The notes under the pieces: generated by a model | What the model was told of the DNA's origin: nothing | The model's input: the letters and a program-made list of their open reading frames with translations, nothing else | Database searches by the model: none | Made by a program: the position numbers and the translations under genes | Part shown: in pieces, positions 12,801 through 22,800 of the stretch | How positions within the stretch are numbered: the stretch's first letter is position 1 | Layout: each line of letters opens with the position of its first letter | DNA from: Lingula anatina | Taxonomy: Eukaryota > Brachiopoda > Lingulata > Lingulida > Lingulidae | Direction: 5' to 3' | DNA: 64,000 nucleotides | Assembly (NCBI RefSeq): GCF_001039355.2 | Contig: NW_019774169.1 | Span: forward strand, 49,079-113,078

Positions 12801-15800
12801 TGTGCTGTAAATGTAAAGCTTTAGTTGTAGGCTGTTGAAGTGTTTGCAATGTTAACTGTTGTAAAATGGCTTATTTTGTTGATGCCTATAATAATGAATG
12901 TGATCTTTACAAGTATATATAAATATATTGAGAATGAAATAATTATGCCTCATCTTCCTCTTGCCACAGCATTTTGCTTAGCCCTCCTTTTTAATTGGCA
13001 AGTTGTGTGAACAGTAGATAACTGTAAAACACATTTGTGTCCAATTTTATAAGTTTTTTAAAGCTCACATTTAGGACTTTGGCGAATTTGGCTTTAAAAA
13101 AAAAAACGAAGACATTTTCCAAATTTTACTCAACATAAGGTGGATTTATTTCATCGTAGCCGTTATTTGGATAATAGAACACCCATGCTTTAGTTAAGTT
13201 TTCAAGACATACATTTGTGCGTGATGAAATTTAGTTTTTAATCATGAGGCAGCATTTTTTATGTGATATGGCCGTTGAGAATGTGTCAGCCACAAAGAAG
13301 ATACAACACAAGATGAGGCATAATGTTGCATTTAAGAAATATAATATTTGTAAAGGAAACTTTAGGCAACTGTGGGACGAGTGTTTCTCTGGAACAATGG
13401 CTTTAGAATAGTGCTACAAAGTAAGCCAGATTGCAACCATATTGAAAGCAATGTTAGTGCAGTATGTAACATTTTGTTTTTTCCCCACAGAACGCCTGGC
13501 TCAGATGGCTGCTTTGAGGATGCACAAATGTACTATCAGTGGGTGTGGCAAGGTAAGAGTTGAATGGATGATGTTTGTTGATGAATCTAAGGAGAATAAT
13601 TTAAGTATGGTTACAAAACACCATGGACAAGTAATTGTAGTGAATAAAATTGTGTGTGATGTTTGAAGAGGCATCAACTGTTCTCTTCAAAGCAAATGAT
13701 TATAATTTTCCCCTTTATTCTTTTATTTAGGAATTTAAACTTAAAGCCCATCTGGCCCGCCATCTTGCCACTGCACATGGTCTAGCAATACGATCAGGAA
13801 GTCCACGACCAGTCATGAAAACACGTGCTGCATTTTGTCTGGTTACTACACCTCTTACTCGAATCTCACGCCGTGTGTGTAGGGACATACTGAAGCCTCG
13901 TAGGGCGGCACGCAGTCCATTCACCCCAATCAATATAGCAGCAATAAAGCAGGAGTGTAAGTTATCACATATTTACTGACATGGCAGATGAAATTGTGGA
14001 ATATTATTCAATAAGAGCTGAATCATTTAAAACATGCCTTTTAGATCTGGTACAATATTTTGAGAGGATGAAACATATTCAAAGTAGGCTTTAATATTTT
14101 TGATGAAACATTACCCACCCACCACCACCACCACCAAGAAGATGGGTAATATATAATTTTACACATTTGATGGAAAAAATGGCAGAAACGTCTTTTTTAC
14201 AGGCCAAGTCAGGTTGCCAGATGCAGCCAAGAACATCACCATCAAGCCCAAGCCACAGATCACCATGGAGAAGGTTGGCGCAGGCTTGAGTCTTGATGTT
14301 AGTGGAGAACATCCTCCATGGCTGGCACACTCTGAGAAAAAGGCGGAACCAGCCAGGTATGCCTACCCACGCCCATCTGCTGAGGAGCTCAACCAATTCT
14401 GTAAGTAGCTTAAATTTGCTTTGTTTACAAAAGTTGCTAGCACGAACCCAGTGCTGAAAAATATGACACAGTCTGCGTTTATTGTTTTAGGGCTCTTCAT
14501 TACATTTTATATGTAAAATTTTGACATCAGTACTGTGTGATACATTAAAAAGCTTTAGAAGTGTATGATGAGAAATTTCACAGACCTGTTCTGAATGAAA
14601 TGTGTTGAATTTCACAATCCAACTCTGACACTTCACTGTTATTTATAAATTGTATTTTATTACTCCCTTTGATACAGATTTTGAACTGCTAACTGGGAAG
14701 TGATGGCATGTTGCATTTTAATAAATTGATTACTTTACACTACCTACATACATACTCAATATTTTTATCCCTGCAGCTAAATAAGCAAAAATTATGATAG
14801 AATTTGTTTTCTTACTATCATGTAAGATGCTAAGTTGTGGATTTTTCTTAGCAATTTCTACCTTCCTTTGCTTTCTCAGGGGAGCGCCAACATGTCCATG
14901 TGGAGGAAGAGGAAGACATGGAGGGGGAGTCGCCTTCTGCTAAACCATCTATCATGAAGAAAAGAGGTTATGATCAAGGTGGACTAGAAGGTACATGAAA
15001 ATGCACAAATGATTTGCCAAAGGGGTACATAACATGTTATAAAATAATAAGGGACTTTGATTGGGATTATGAACATGATCTTTGATTCAATGAAATATTT
15101 TTTGTAGCCATGATTTTGACAGAAGTGCATGATGAGAACTTTCACAGACCTGTTCTGAAAGAATGAGGTGTAGATTCCTTCAATCCAACCCTGACACTTC
15201 AAATATTGTTTTAACAGTTCTCAAGAATTTTTTATTCTGCATATATTCTCAGTGAAGTGATATGATTTAATTTTTTAAAAAATTATTCTTCCCTTTATGT
15301 TTAGGGCCCCCAGCAAAACGTCCAACCATGGGAGTCATCAGACAGTCCAGCAGCATCAAACAGGTAATGTGTTTTTGTTGTAAATCATAAATGTGTGTGA
15401 AATGTGAGCATAAAATATGGCCAAGTGGTTTTCTGAAACATGCAGGTATTGATGCTGAAAATTTTTGATTGGAATTCCAGTCTGCAGTTTATGTGATGGG
15501 TTGGGAGGTGGAAGGTCAGGAGGGTTTTTCGTTTAAAATGTAGTAAGTCATCAACCATAGACAAAATTGACTTTCAATTTTGATACTTTCAATAATTTTT
15601 GACAGCAACACTCCTAGCTCATCAGTATCTTTTTGTGTTGCATGTTTCAGAGGGGCCCGTACATGAACGGACGTGGCAAACCAGGGACCAAGGCCACAAG
15701 GAAACTGAACTGGGTGGATGCACCTGATGATGTCTTCTTTTTAGCAACAGATAACACAAGGCATGTCTAGCAAATACTAACTCAGTTTATGTATATTTAC

Positions 15801-16239
15801 TTACAATCATGAAGGGTGTGCACAGATGCTTACCCCCCCCCCCCTTTAATATTGAATTTACCAGGCTGTAGAAAGTTTTTTGAATAGGCATGAGACACCT
15901 GAAGTTTGTGATGAGAATCTTCACAGACCTGTTCTTAGTGATCAGTGCTGAGTACACAATCCAACTCTGAAACTTCTGCAGTTTTTAAGTCATTACTGTT
16001 GAAAGCTCATCTCACTTGTGCATGAAATACAAACTATGCAGTTTTCTTAAATATAGAAAAAAAATTATCCTTCAACAGCTGTGATTATTCTTCGTCTTAT
16101 TAATTTCAGACGCCTTCGCAAGCAACTGAATGGGACCGAATTCCGCAAAGCAGCTCGCAAACCTTGGCGCGTTCTTGAAAATGTAAAATGGCCAAGCAGC
16201 ACCAAAGAACAACAGGAACCTATAGTTATTCTTGACTAA
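6806..16239 (+). CDS. MTA1-like: Metastasis-associated protein (MTA1/2/3-like), NuRD subunit
   Basis: Twenty exons join in phase into about 732 residues (human MTA1 is 715): 6806-6833, 7298-7365, 7646-7739, 7945-8135, 8540-8657, 9049-9151, 9412-9511, 9746-9934, 10235-10309, 10558-10616, 10758-10885, 11214-11330, 12571-12603, 13491-13552, 13731-13956, 14203-14400, 14880-14990, 15305-15363, 15651-15760, 16110-16239. Domains: BAH (about 1-165, starting [15 protein letters not shown]); ELM2 (from [13 protein letters not shown]), which recruits HDAC1/2; SANT (about 267-319, [20 protein letters not shown]); GATA zinc finger (CESC...CRLC, about 377-400); then [19 protein letters not shown] with H at +5, a C2H2-like finger. 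The C-terminus ends EPIVILD. Known family role: scaffold of the nuclear NuRD deacetylase/remodeler. Introns 6 and 19 use GC donors. Introns 4, 8, 16, 17 and 19 carry snoRNAs. Confidence 0.95.
8309..8392 (+). ncRNA. C/D-box snoRNA, SNORD25/U25-like, copy 1 (MTA intron 4)
   Basis: C box GTGATGA at 8322-8328, guide CACAGACCTGTT followed by D' box CTGA at 8347-8350, and second element AATCCAGC before a degenerate D box (CTGT/TGTGA, 8380-8385). A terminal stem TTCAGTG (8309-8315) pairs with CATTGAA (8386-8392). The guide is the reverse complement of the conserved 18S segment AACAGGTCTGTG, the known U25 target region. This is the most diverged copy and its D box is weak, so it may be decaying. Confidence 0.65.
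10001..10083 (+). ncRNA. C/D-box snoRNA, SNORD25/U25-like, copy 2 (MTA intron 8)
   Basis: C box ATGATGA at 10010-10016, guide TTTCACAGACCTGTT, D' box CTGA at 10036-10039, second element CAATCCAACC, and D box CTGA at 10072-10075. An 8-bp perfect terminal stem joins TTGAAGTG (10001-10008) and CACTTCAA (10076-10083). TCACAGACCTGTT is exactly complementary to 18S AACAGGTCTGTGA. The +5 rule from D' selects a G, matching the site that U25 directs in vertebrates (18S Gm1490, human numbering). The host intron runs 9935-10234. Confidence 0.85.
12942..13324. repeat. MITE-like element in MTA intron 13
   Basis: ATTATGCCTCATCTT at the left end is repeated exactly in inverted orientation (AAGATGAGGCATAAT) at the right end, giving a 15-bp perfect terminal inverted repeat around about 353 nt of non-coding AT-rich DNA. 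It lies wholly inside the intron between exons 13 and 14. Confidence 0.65.
14558..14634 (+). ncRNA. C/D-box snoRNA, SNORD25/U25-like, copy 3 (MTA intron 16)
   Basis: C box ATGATGA at 14565-14571, guide TTTCACAGACCTGTT, D' CTGA at 14591-14594, second element CAATCCAACT, D box CTGA at 14625-14628. Terminal stem GAAGTG (14558-14563) pairs with CACTTC (14629-14634). Same organisation as copies 2 and 4, with a diverged spacer between D' and the second element. Confidence 0.85.
15122..15200 (+). ncRNA. C/D-box snoRNA, SNORD25/U25-like, copy 4 (MTA intron 17)
   Basis: C box ATGATGA at 15129-15135, guide CTTTCACAGACCTGTT, D' CTGA at 15155-15158, C'-like AATGAGG, second element CAATCCAACC, D box CTGA at 15191-15194. 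Terminal stem GAAGTG (15122-15127) pairs with CACTTC (15195-15200). Very close to copy 2, suggesting recent copying between introns 8 and 17. Confidence 0.85.
15901..15976 (+). ncRNA. C/D-box snoRNA, SNORD25/U25-like, copy 5 (MTA intron 19)
   Basis: C box GTGATGA at 15908-15914, guide CTTCACAGACCTGTT, degenerate D' CTTA (about 15934-15937), C'-like GTGATCA, second element CAATCCAACT, D box CTGA at 15967-15970. The terminal stem is GAAGTT (15901-15906) with AACTTC (15971-15976): relative to the GAAGTG/CACTTC stem of other copies, both sides changed together and pairing is kept. The host intron starts with a GC donor. Confidence 0.8.
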
Positions 16240-16639
16240 AAGATTATTTGTGTAAGAAACTGATACGTTTCTCTGGTCTGCACTAAGTGTGGGCTATATA
16301 ACTCATACAAGAACAAATGTATTTGTGTATTACTTTTTTTCACCAAAGTGCATGTAAACAGTACCTAGAACGCAGGATTTGTAGGAATACATCATTTTTT
16401 TTGTGTGAAATAAGTAGTAGAAGCAGAGTAGACCTGAAAATGTACAAGTTTGTAGCTATTGAAAATTGCGCTCATATTTATTGGAAAGTATTGCAGGGAA
16501 GAAAAGTCATACAGTTTGTGGTCTTTATTAATCTGACATTCACTGTAAAAAATACAATCTTTGATAATGTCCATGTGGATTTTAAACAAGCTTGTAAATC
16601 TTAACATATTACATGATCAAAATAGCATGGATTTCTAGG

Positions 16640-16645
16640 AATAAA
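16640..16645 (+). other. Probable MTA polyadenylation signal
   Basis: AATAAA about 400 nt after the MTA stop codon, the first canonical hexamer I noticed downstream. It lies only about 80 nt from the INTS7 signal on the other strand. Confidence 0.5.
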
Positions 16646-16726
16646 GGCTTCATTTTCAAAACTACTAGTTTGTAACTGAAAAAGTGAAATTTGCTGCTTG
16701 GTTGCCTTGATCACTTTCAAGCATAA

Positions 16727-16732
16727 TTTATT
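16727..16732 (-). other. Probable INTS7 polyadenylation signal
   Basis: TTTATT on the plus strand reads AATAAA on the minus strand, about 160 nt past the INTS7 stop codon. The convergent genes therefore end almost back to back. Confidence 0.5.
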
Positions 16733-16890
16733 TCAATTTGTTGGTCTTGTTAGGCTGATGTAACCCAAGTGCTATTTCTTGCAATGGATGTCCAAAACAA
16801 AGTCTGAAATTTATCCAAATGTCCTGTGCTCAGTATGACTACATACTCTCAAACTTAATCAAAAGTTCTTAGTATCACATCGGATTCTTG

Positions 16891-19800
16891 TTAACTAGAA
16901 GTTTGGGAGAGCTGAGCCACGAAGCTACTGGTACTGCTACTATGGGCAATATTCCTCTGTTGTGCGCGTACATACTGCTGCTGTATCCTGTAAGCTTCAT
17001 CATACGACTCGACAACCAAGTTGGACCTAGGTCCAGTTTTCCATGTGTTACCTTGCTCATCTATGACTGCTGCTTCTATACATATGGTATGTATACCTGG
17101 GACAGGGAAAGTGAGCAGGAAGTGGGCACTGAAGTAGTCGTTGTGTGGCTCTGTTACTTGGGTCATAGAATTGGAAGGATTTTCTGATAGCTGGAAATAG
17201 AACAAGAAATTCCTTATTACACTTCTAATTATACAGTGGTTTTAATGTACAATACTGAGACAAGTTCTATAAGGTTATCAATTTTTTTTATTATTTTTAA
17301 CTGACTTTAAGCTAAAACAAAATGCAATTGTATAAAACGCCCAGAATATTCCAACCTCAAAAAGAATCTAAATCACTCCCTCTCACCCTAGAGTAGTTCA
17401 AACCCCAATGTTGACCAATACCTTCATGTCCCCCAGTGCTTGCCCCCTGGTCTGCATTACAGAGTGGACATCCAGCTGTATACTGTGAATCTTGCGGAAC
17501 AAACCAGGGTGCTTGCCATGCTGTATGACCCCCTCTATCTTCAGTGTGAGATGTGTGTCGTGGGTGATACTGACAGGCTCCGTGACACTCCTTGGCTGGG
17601 GTGAAATAGCCAGCTAAAATAATACAATATTTAAAAGTCTTACTGATAGTTTGGTTTTGATAAAGAACTTTTCTCTGAACTACTAAAAGTAAAAAAAATC
17701 ATAAAACGCATTAGTTTCAGTATTTGTCATTTTACTAACACTTGGATAAAGAAGATTGTTACACTAAATTTCTTACCTTGATAGAAGTTGCCTGAAGACT
17801 TTGGTAAAAATATCTTGGAAAACACAATGGAACTTGAATCAAGGATAGCACTGTCCTCTCTAAGAAGTCCATATGCTGAAACATTGAGAACAACTAAATA
17901 TGTCAACTAACACAAAATTGGCAGAAAAATGAAAATCAAGCTCTTCAATAATAAGTTTGCCAATAACACATTTCTGAAATAATTATCAGAATCTGAATCA
18001 GTTTGCCTAAATCTATGTGACTTATGTACACACCTGATAGGCAATAGGCAGTTCAGATACTGTCCCTTCCAAAGTTTTCTGTAAGTCTTGTAAGATGTCC
18101 TGGCAGGCTTCATACAGTTGCCAGCTATGTGTGGGAACTTTCTGGCTCAACCAGGACAGACTATCACTCAGATAGCCACGGCTTGAAATAATTTAAAGAC
18201 ATTTTAAAGAGATCATTAAGACAAAATATACTCCTCAGAAAAATAAGCAATTTTAATCTTAAGAAATTAATTATTTCCATTTGTTGTTATTTTAAAGTAA
18301 GAATTGACCCTAGGCATTCATTTCTATTTCAATTTCAATATCAAACCAAATACTTCTCATTTTTAGTTAAATTTCAAAATTCTCAAATGCAGAAATAAAT
18401 AAGCTGACAATTCCCTTACCTGTTTTTACTTTGAAGAATAACTCTCAATGCCTGTGAAACAATGAGACAGCAGTGCTGTAATCTAGACACATTATCAAGG
18501 AATTCCAGTTGTACATTGCATTATCTGACTATATTTATGAGATATATCATGAAAATGCCAGCAGAAAATATGAAATATACATCCAAATATCAAGTGTCTG
18601 GTTTAAAAGATATGCTATAATAATAAATAATGTGTTTTGGCTTCATTTCCTTTTATGCTATGATCATATGATGATAAAGGATACAGTTGCAAACTGCCAA
18701 GTGACACAGGATCTGCATCAAATGATGCCTGACTCAGGTGACCATAAGATGTATGGAGATTCTCAAATTCACTGGCACACTGCTGAAGCTGTATAACAAG
18801 AAGAAGTGAATCAATTAAAAATAAAGTGTCTCTAGTACATCATTAAATCATGATTGATAGGTCCTCACATGTCCTGTAAAGTGAATTTTAAAGTAAGCAG
18901 CAAAGCTTACAAATATACAGACTGCAACAGCGATGACCATGAAAGACACAGTGATCTGCATACACTGTCTGTACATAGAAAGCCATCACTACTACAATAC
19001 ATACTATTATTGAGAGGAGACTTGAGCATATAAATGTGAAACTAAAATACTGTCTCCAAGACACAGACCTGTCCTACCACTCTGCCACATCTCTGTATCT
19101 CCTGCCCCGTTGTCATGGCAATGTTGACAGCAATGGCCGGGGGTGGGTTGGTGCGAAAGCTGCAGCAGGCTTTCAGCAAGTGAGCACAGGCCTCTAACTG
19201 CTGAACTCTCAGCTTTATGAAGTCACACTGGAAGTGTAAGGGATGGGTAGGGGTTCCTGCAGCCTGGAAATGATTTAAGCTGCACTTGGTATCTTTGCAT
19301 AATAGTATATTTTACAAGCCAAAGAAATACTGCTTTATTTAATTTTGTTTAGTAAATAAATGCCTTTAAGTTTCAAGGAAGGGATTTAAAAAATGCACCT
19401 TTATAATTAATATTTGAAATAATGGGACATGAACAAAGAGCAACAGAGCAAGCATTTGCTGAAAACTTTTACAAGCAACAAGGATGTGAGCTTGTTTAAA
19501 AAGAAACATTCTAAATACTAAAATTCTCTGTAAGAAACTTGTCCAGCCATTAATGCAGCAAATAAAAAGCAGACAACACTACTTGTTATCAAAAACCTAC
19601 CCTGAGTGAGGAGAGACCCCTATGGTAGTGTACTGCAGCCTGTGTTATACACTGCATCATTGTAGGGATGTCATCTTCTACTCTTCGCAGGCTGGTCTCT
19701 CCTATACAGAACTCATGGAGGCTAGTCAGCCAGAACAGGAACTGCTCAGAAGAGACCTTCAGAATAAATGAGGACAACCAAATTCATATTTTATAGATAT

Positions 19801-22800
19801 TAAAAATTGTAAGATTGTAACACAACTTGAAGGTGAATTTAACACTATACAACATATATGAAGACACTGCAAATAAACAACTTTTTTCTTTTACAAAAAT
19901 TTATAAATAAATAGAAATAAAATTTTTAAAAAATTCAAAAATAAAAATGAAAGAAGCCAAATTTAAGAAATTCTACTTTTGATTTAAAGTAATGGTATGA
20001 GTGAGAGTTTTAACATCTAATGCAATGTATGGTGCAGGAATGTGCCAAAATACCTTTACAAACAGACTTTTGAAGATTCCAGCTGCTACTTCATGGTGAC
20101 CATATCTGGTGGCCTGCCTTGCCACTTTGTAAGCTTGCCAGTGATTGGTCACATTTGTCAATGCCATAATTGTCTCTTGACAGTCACCAGGTAACTCGTA
20201 GGCAGCAGTGGCTTGAAAGACTAAGGTGCAGAGTGTTACCTAATAATCAATACACAGAAAAAAAATAAACTGACAGGTAGGGTTTCGCACACTTACTGTG
20301 ATTGCAATTCCTCACTCTCTCTTTCCCACAGGAACTCACACACAGCAATATTGCCCTGTTACAATAACATGATTTTCAATAAAACTTAAAGGTGAAATGT
20401 CTTTAAAAATTCACAATGTTCTGAAATTGAACTATGAATCATTATTTATTTCTTGTTTTTGATTAGGTACTGAACAAAGCAGCAAACAAACCAAGAAAAC
20501 TTTTTAACCCAGCTATAAAATCATTAATAATAAGTAATATTTTTTCAGTTAAAAGTGCCAAGAAAAGTTATCCAAAATCTAACAAAAGAAGTAAGTGTTT
20601 GGGTCACATGTTCTGACTTACTGCAAAACCATGCTGCCCAGACTCTGTTGCCTGTTTGAGTGTGGTCTGTATTTCAGAAAAGATGCTCTGCAGGCTTTCA
20701 TTGTTGTAACTGCTCACTGCTGCTAGACAGTCACACAACAGGAGGGCACTGGACACTAGAAAAAAGGTTATATAATATTTTAAAATACTGCACACTTAAA
20801 TGTCACTAAGTTTGTACTGTGCATCAAAATTGTTTGTTTGTCTGAAATACACTGGTTGCAAGAATAAGTTGTATTATTAAAATATTAACACCTAATTAAA
20901 CACTGACCCAAATATATGCAAATAAACCACTATTATTGATTTAGATCTTAAACAGTATGTATATAATTTCTAACCAGAAAACAGATTTCAAATTATTTTA
21001 CATTATCCTTTTCATAATCTAAACTTATGTAATACAAACATTTTTTTCATTGTTTTTATTTACTAATTCAGTTACCTGGGGCAGAGTTCAGGAGTGATGA
21101 GAGAAGATTAAGAAACTTTTCAGCCGCAGATGAAGATGCTTCACTCAACTTCACTACTGACAAGAGGCAGACCTGGAATGAGTGTTGACACTTCCTAATA
21201 ACATACAATTCCTAATTACCTTTCCTTATAATTCAATTATGGTATCTATATGAAAATTTAACTTTTGGTAAAGCATTCCCACAAAATATCATTAAAAGTA
21301 AAACAGGAAGCATACAAAGAAATTGCATTTTTTATATAGCATTTATTTACTCTTTGGGATTTATTTTTAATAACCAATTAAAAGAATAAAATATGGTACC
21401 TTCAAAGCTTCCTTGTTTTTCTTGTCATCACTCATAGCTGAAACTAGCACCAAAGCTTCTAAGGCAGTGCATGCTTCTAGTATGATGGGGAGGGTGTCAT
21501 CAGAAGTTTCTAAATTTAATATTTAACATTTTACATAAAGAGATAACAAATAAAAAATGTTAAAGCAGCATATATGTCAACAATAGAAACAAAACATCTT
21601 TAAGTCTGCAACAGCATTTTTCTAAATAGAAAGTGTTAAATATCTTCATCTGCATTGCTAAATGTGTGACTCTGTGTCTGAATTACCAGGTATACATAAA
21701 TTTACTGGGCATGTTATAAAGGTTACACAAAATTATCAGTCCAGTTTTTAACAAATATATTGTTGAACATGAATTATTAGTGAACATTACCCTTCAATGT
21801 CCAAAGTGCCAAGTCAGTGAGGAGTTCTGTTGCTCTAGAGGCAATGCTTGGGTTGATATGGTAACAGAACTCGGAACAAATGTGATGAAGTGCTGAACCT
21901 ATAGACAGACATAACATTTTACAGTACATATATACATACATGCATACATACAGGATATTAGGATAAAATGCTTTAAATCTTGTCCTGCATTGCAGTTTAT
22001 TTCTAAATGATTCATAACGCTAGTTTAAGGACTGTGAAAATGTGATTCAATCCCTCCCTATAAATCAATATATGGGTTAACCATCTTTCCAAAGTTAACA
22101 CAGTTTATCTTGACTGATAAATTGGTGAAATATGATTTATGATCTGGACTTTTTCTCAAATGAGTTTTTCTATGTTCTGATGCCTAAGATACAGATTTCA
22201 TAACTGTATTAAAAGAGGACTTTTATATACTTTGTTATTTTTATCATATATACCTTGAATTTGATTGAATGTGCTTAGAGCAATAGTTTTAGACAAAGAT
22301 GTAAGCACTAGCAGAGCTCCCATTCTGAGACCATCTAAGGGGGTGTTCATGGTAAAACTGCAAAGGCACTGCAAATAAATGATTACATATAGAATAATGC
22401 TGGATTACATCATAACCATAATTGCCTTGTAGATAATATACCAGATGATATATGATCAACTACCTGGAATATAAAATCAACAAAACACAAAAATTGCTTG
22501 TCAGGCTTAAGCTGATTAGTTGCTAACGTATCAATTACAATTAATTTAAGTTTTTCTGAAAAATATTATAACAACAAAAAATATACTGTGTAGATAAAGA
22601 AAAAAAAACACCTGAATCTGCTGGACTGTCCACATGTGAGGGGCTCTCTTTACCAACAAGCGTAGATCTTGGAGTGCTGTGATCTTCACAAGGCGCCTGG
22701 GGTCCTTTTCCAGATAAACTAGCAACAGTTCCACCTGAAACAAATGTTTTCAATCACATAAAAGCTTTGAAACACACTTTTTCTGTCTTGATTTAACATA

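Noticed and set aside
13727-13933. Arg-rich minus-strand frame
   Set aside because: It is the antisense shadow of MTA exon 15.
20297-20355. Possible extra INTS7 exon (GNIAVCEFLW...), flanked by AG and GT
   Set aside because: Including it shifts the next exon into a stop. Joining 20622 directly to 20239 gives an ungapped match to the INTS7 family.
22460-22560. Frame resembling an INTS7 exon between 22612 and 22368
   Set aside because: In the required phase it meets a stop, and the neighbouring exons join without it (QQIQ then CLCSF).
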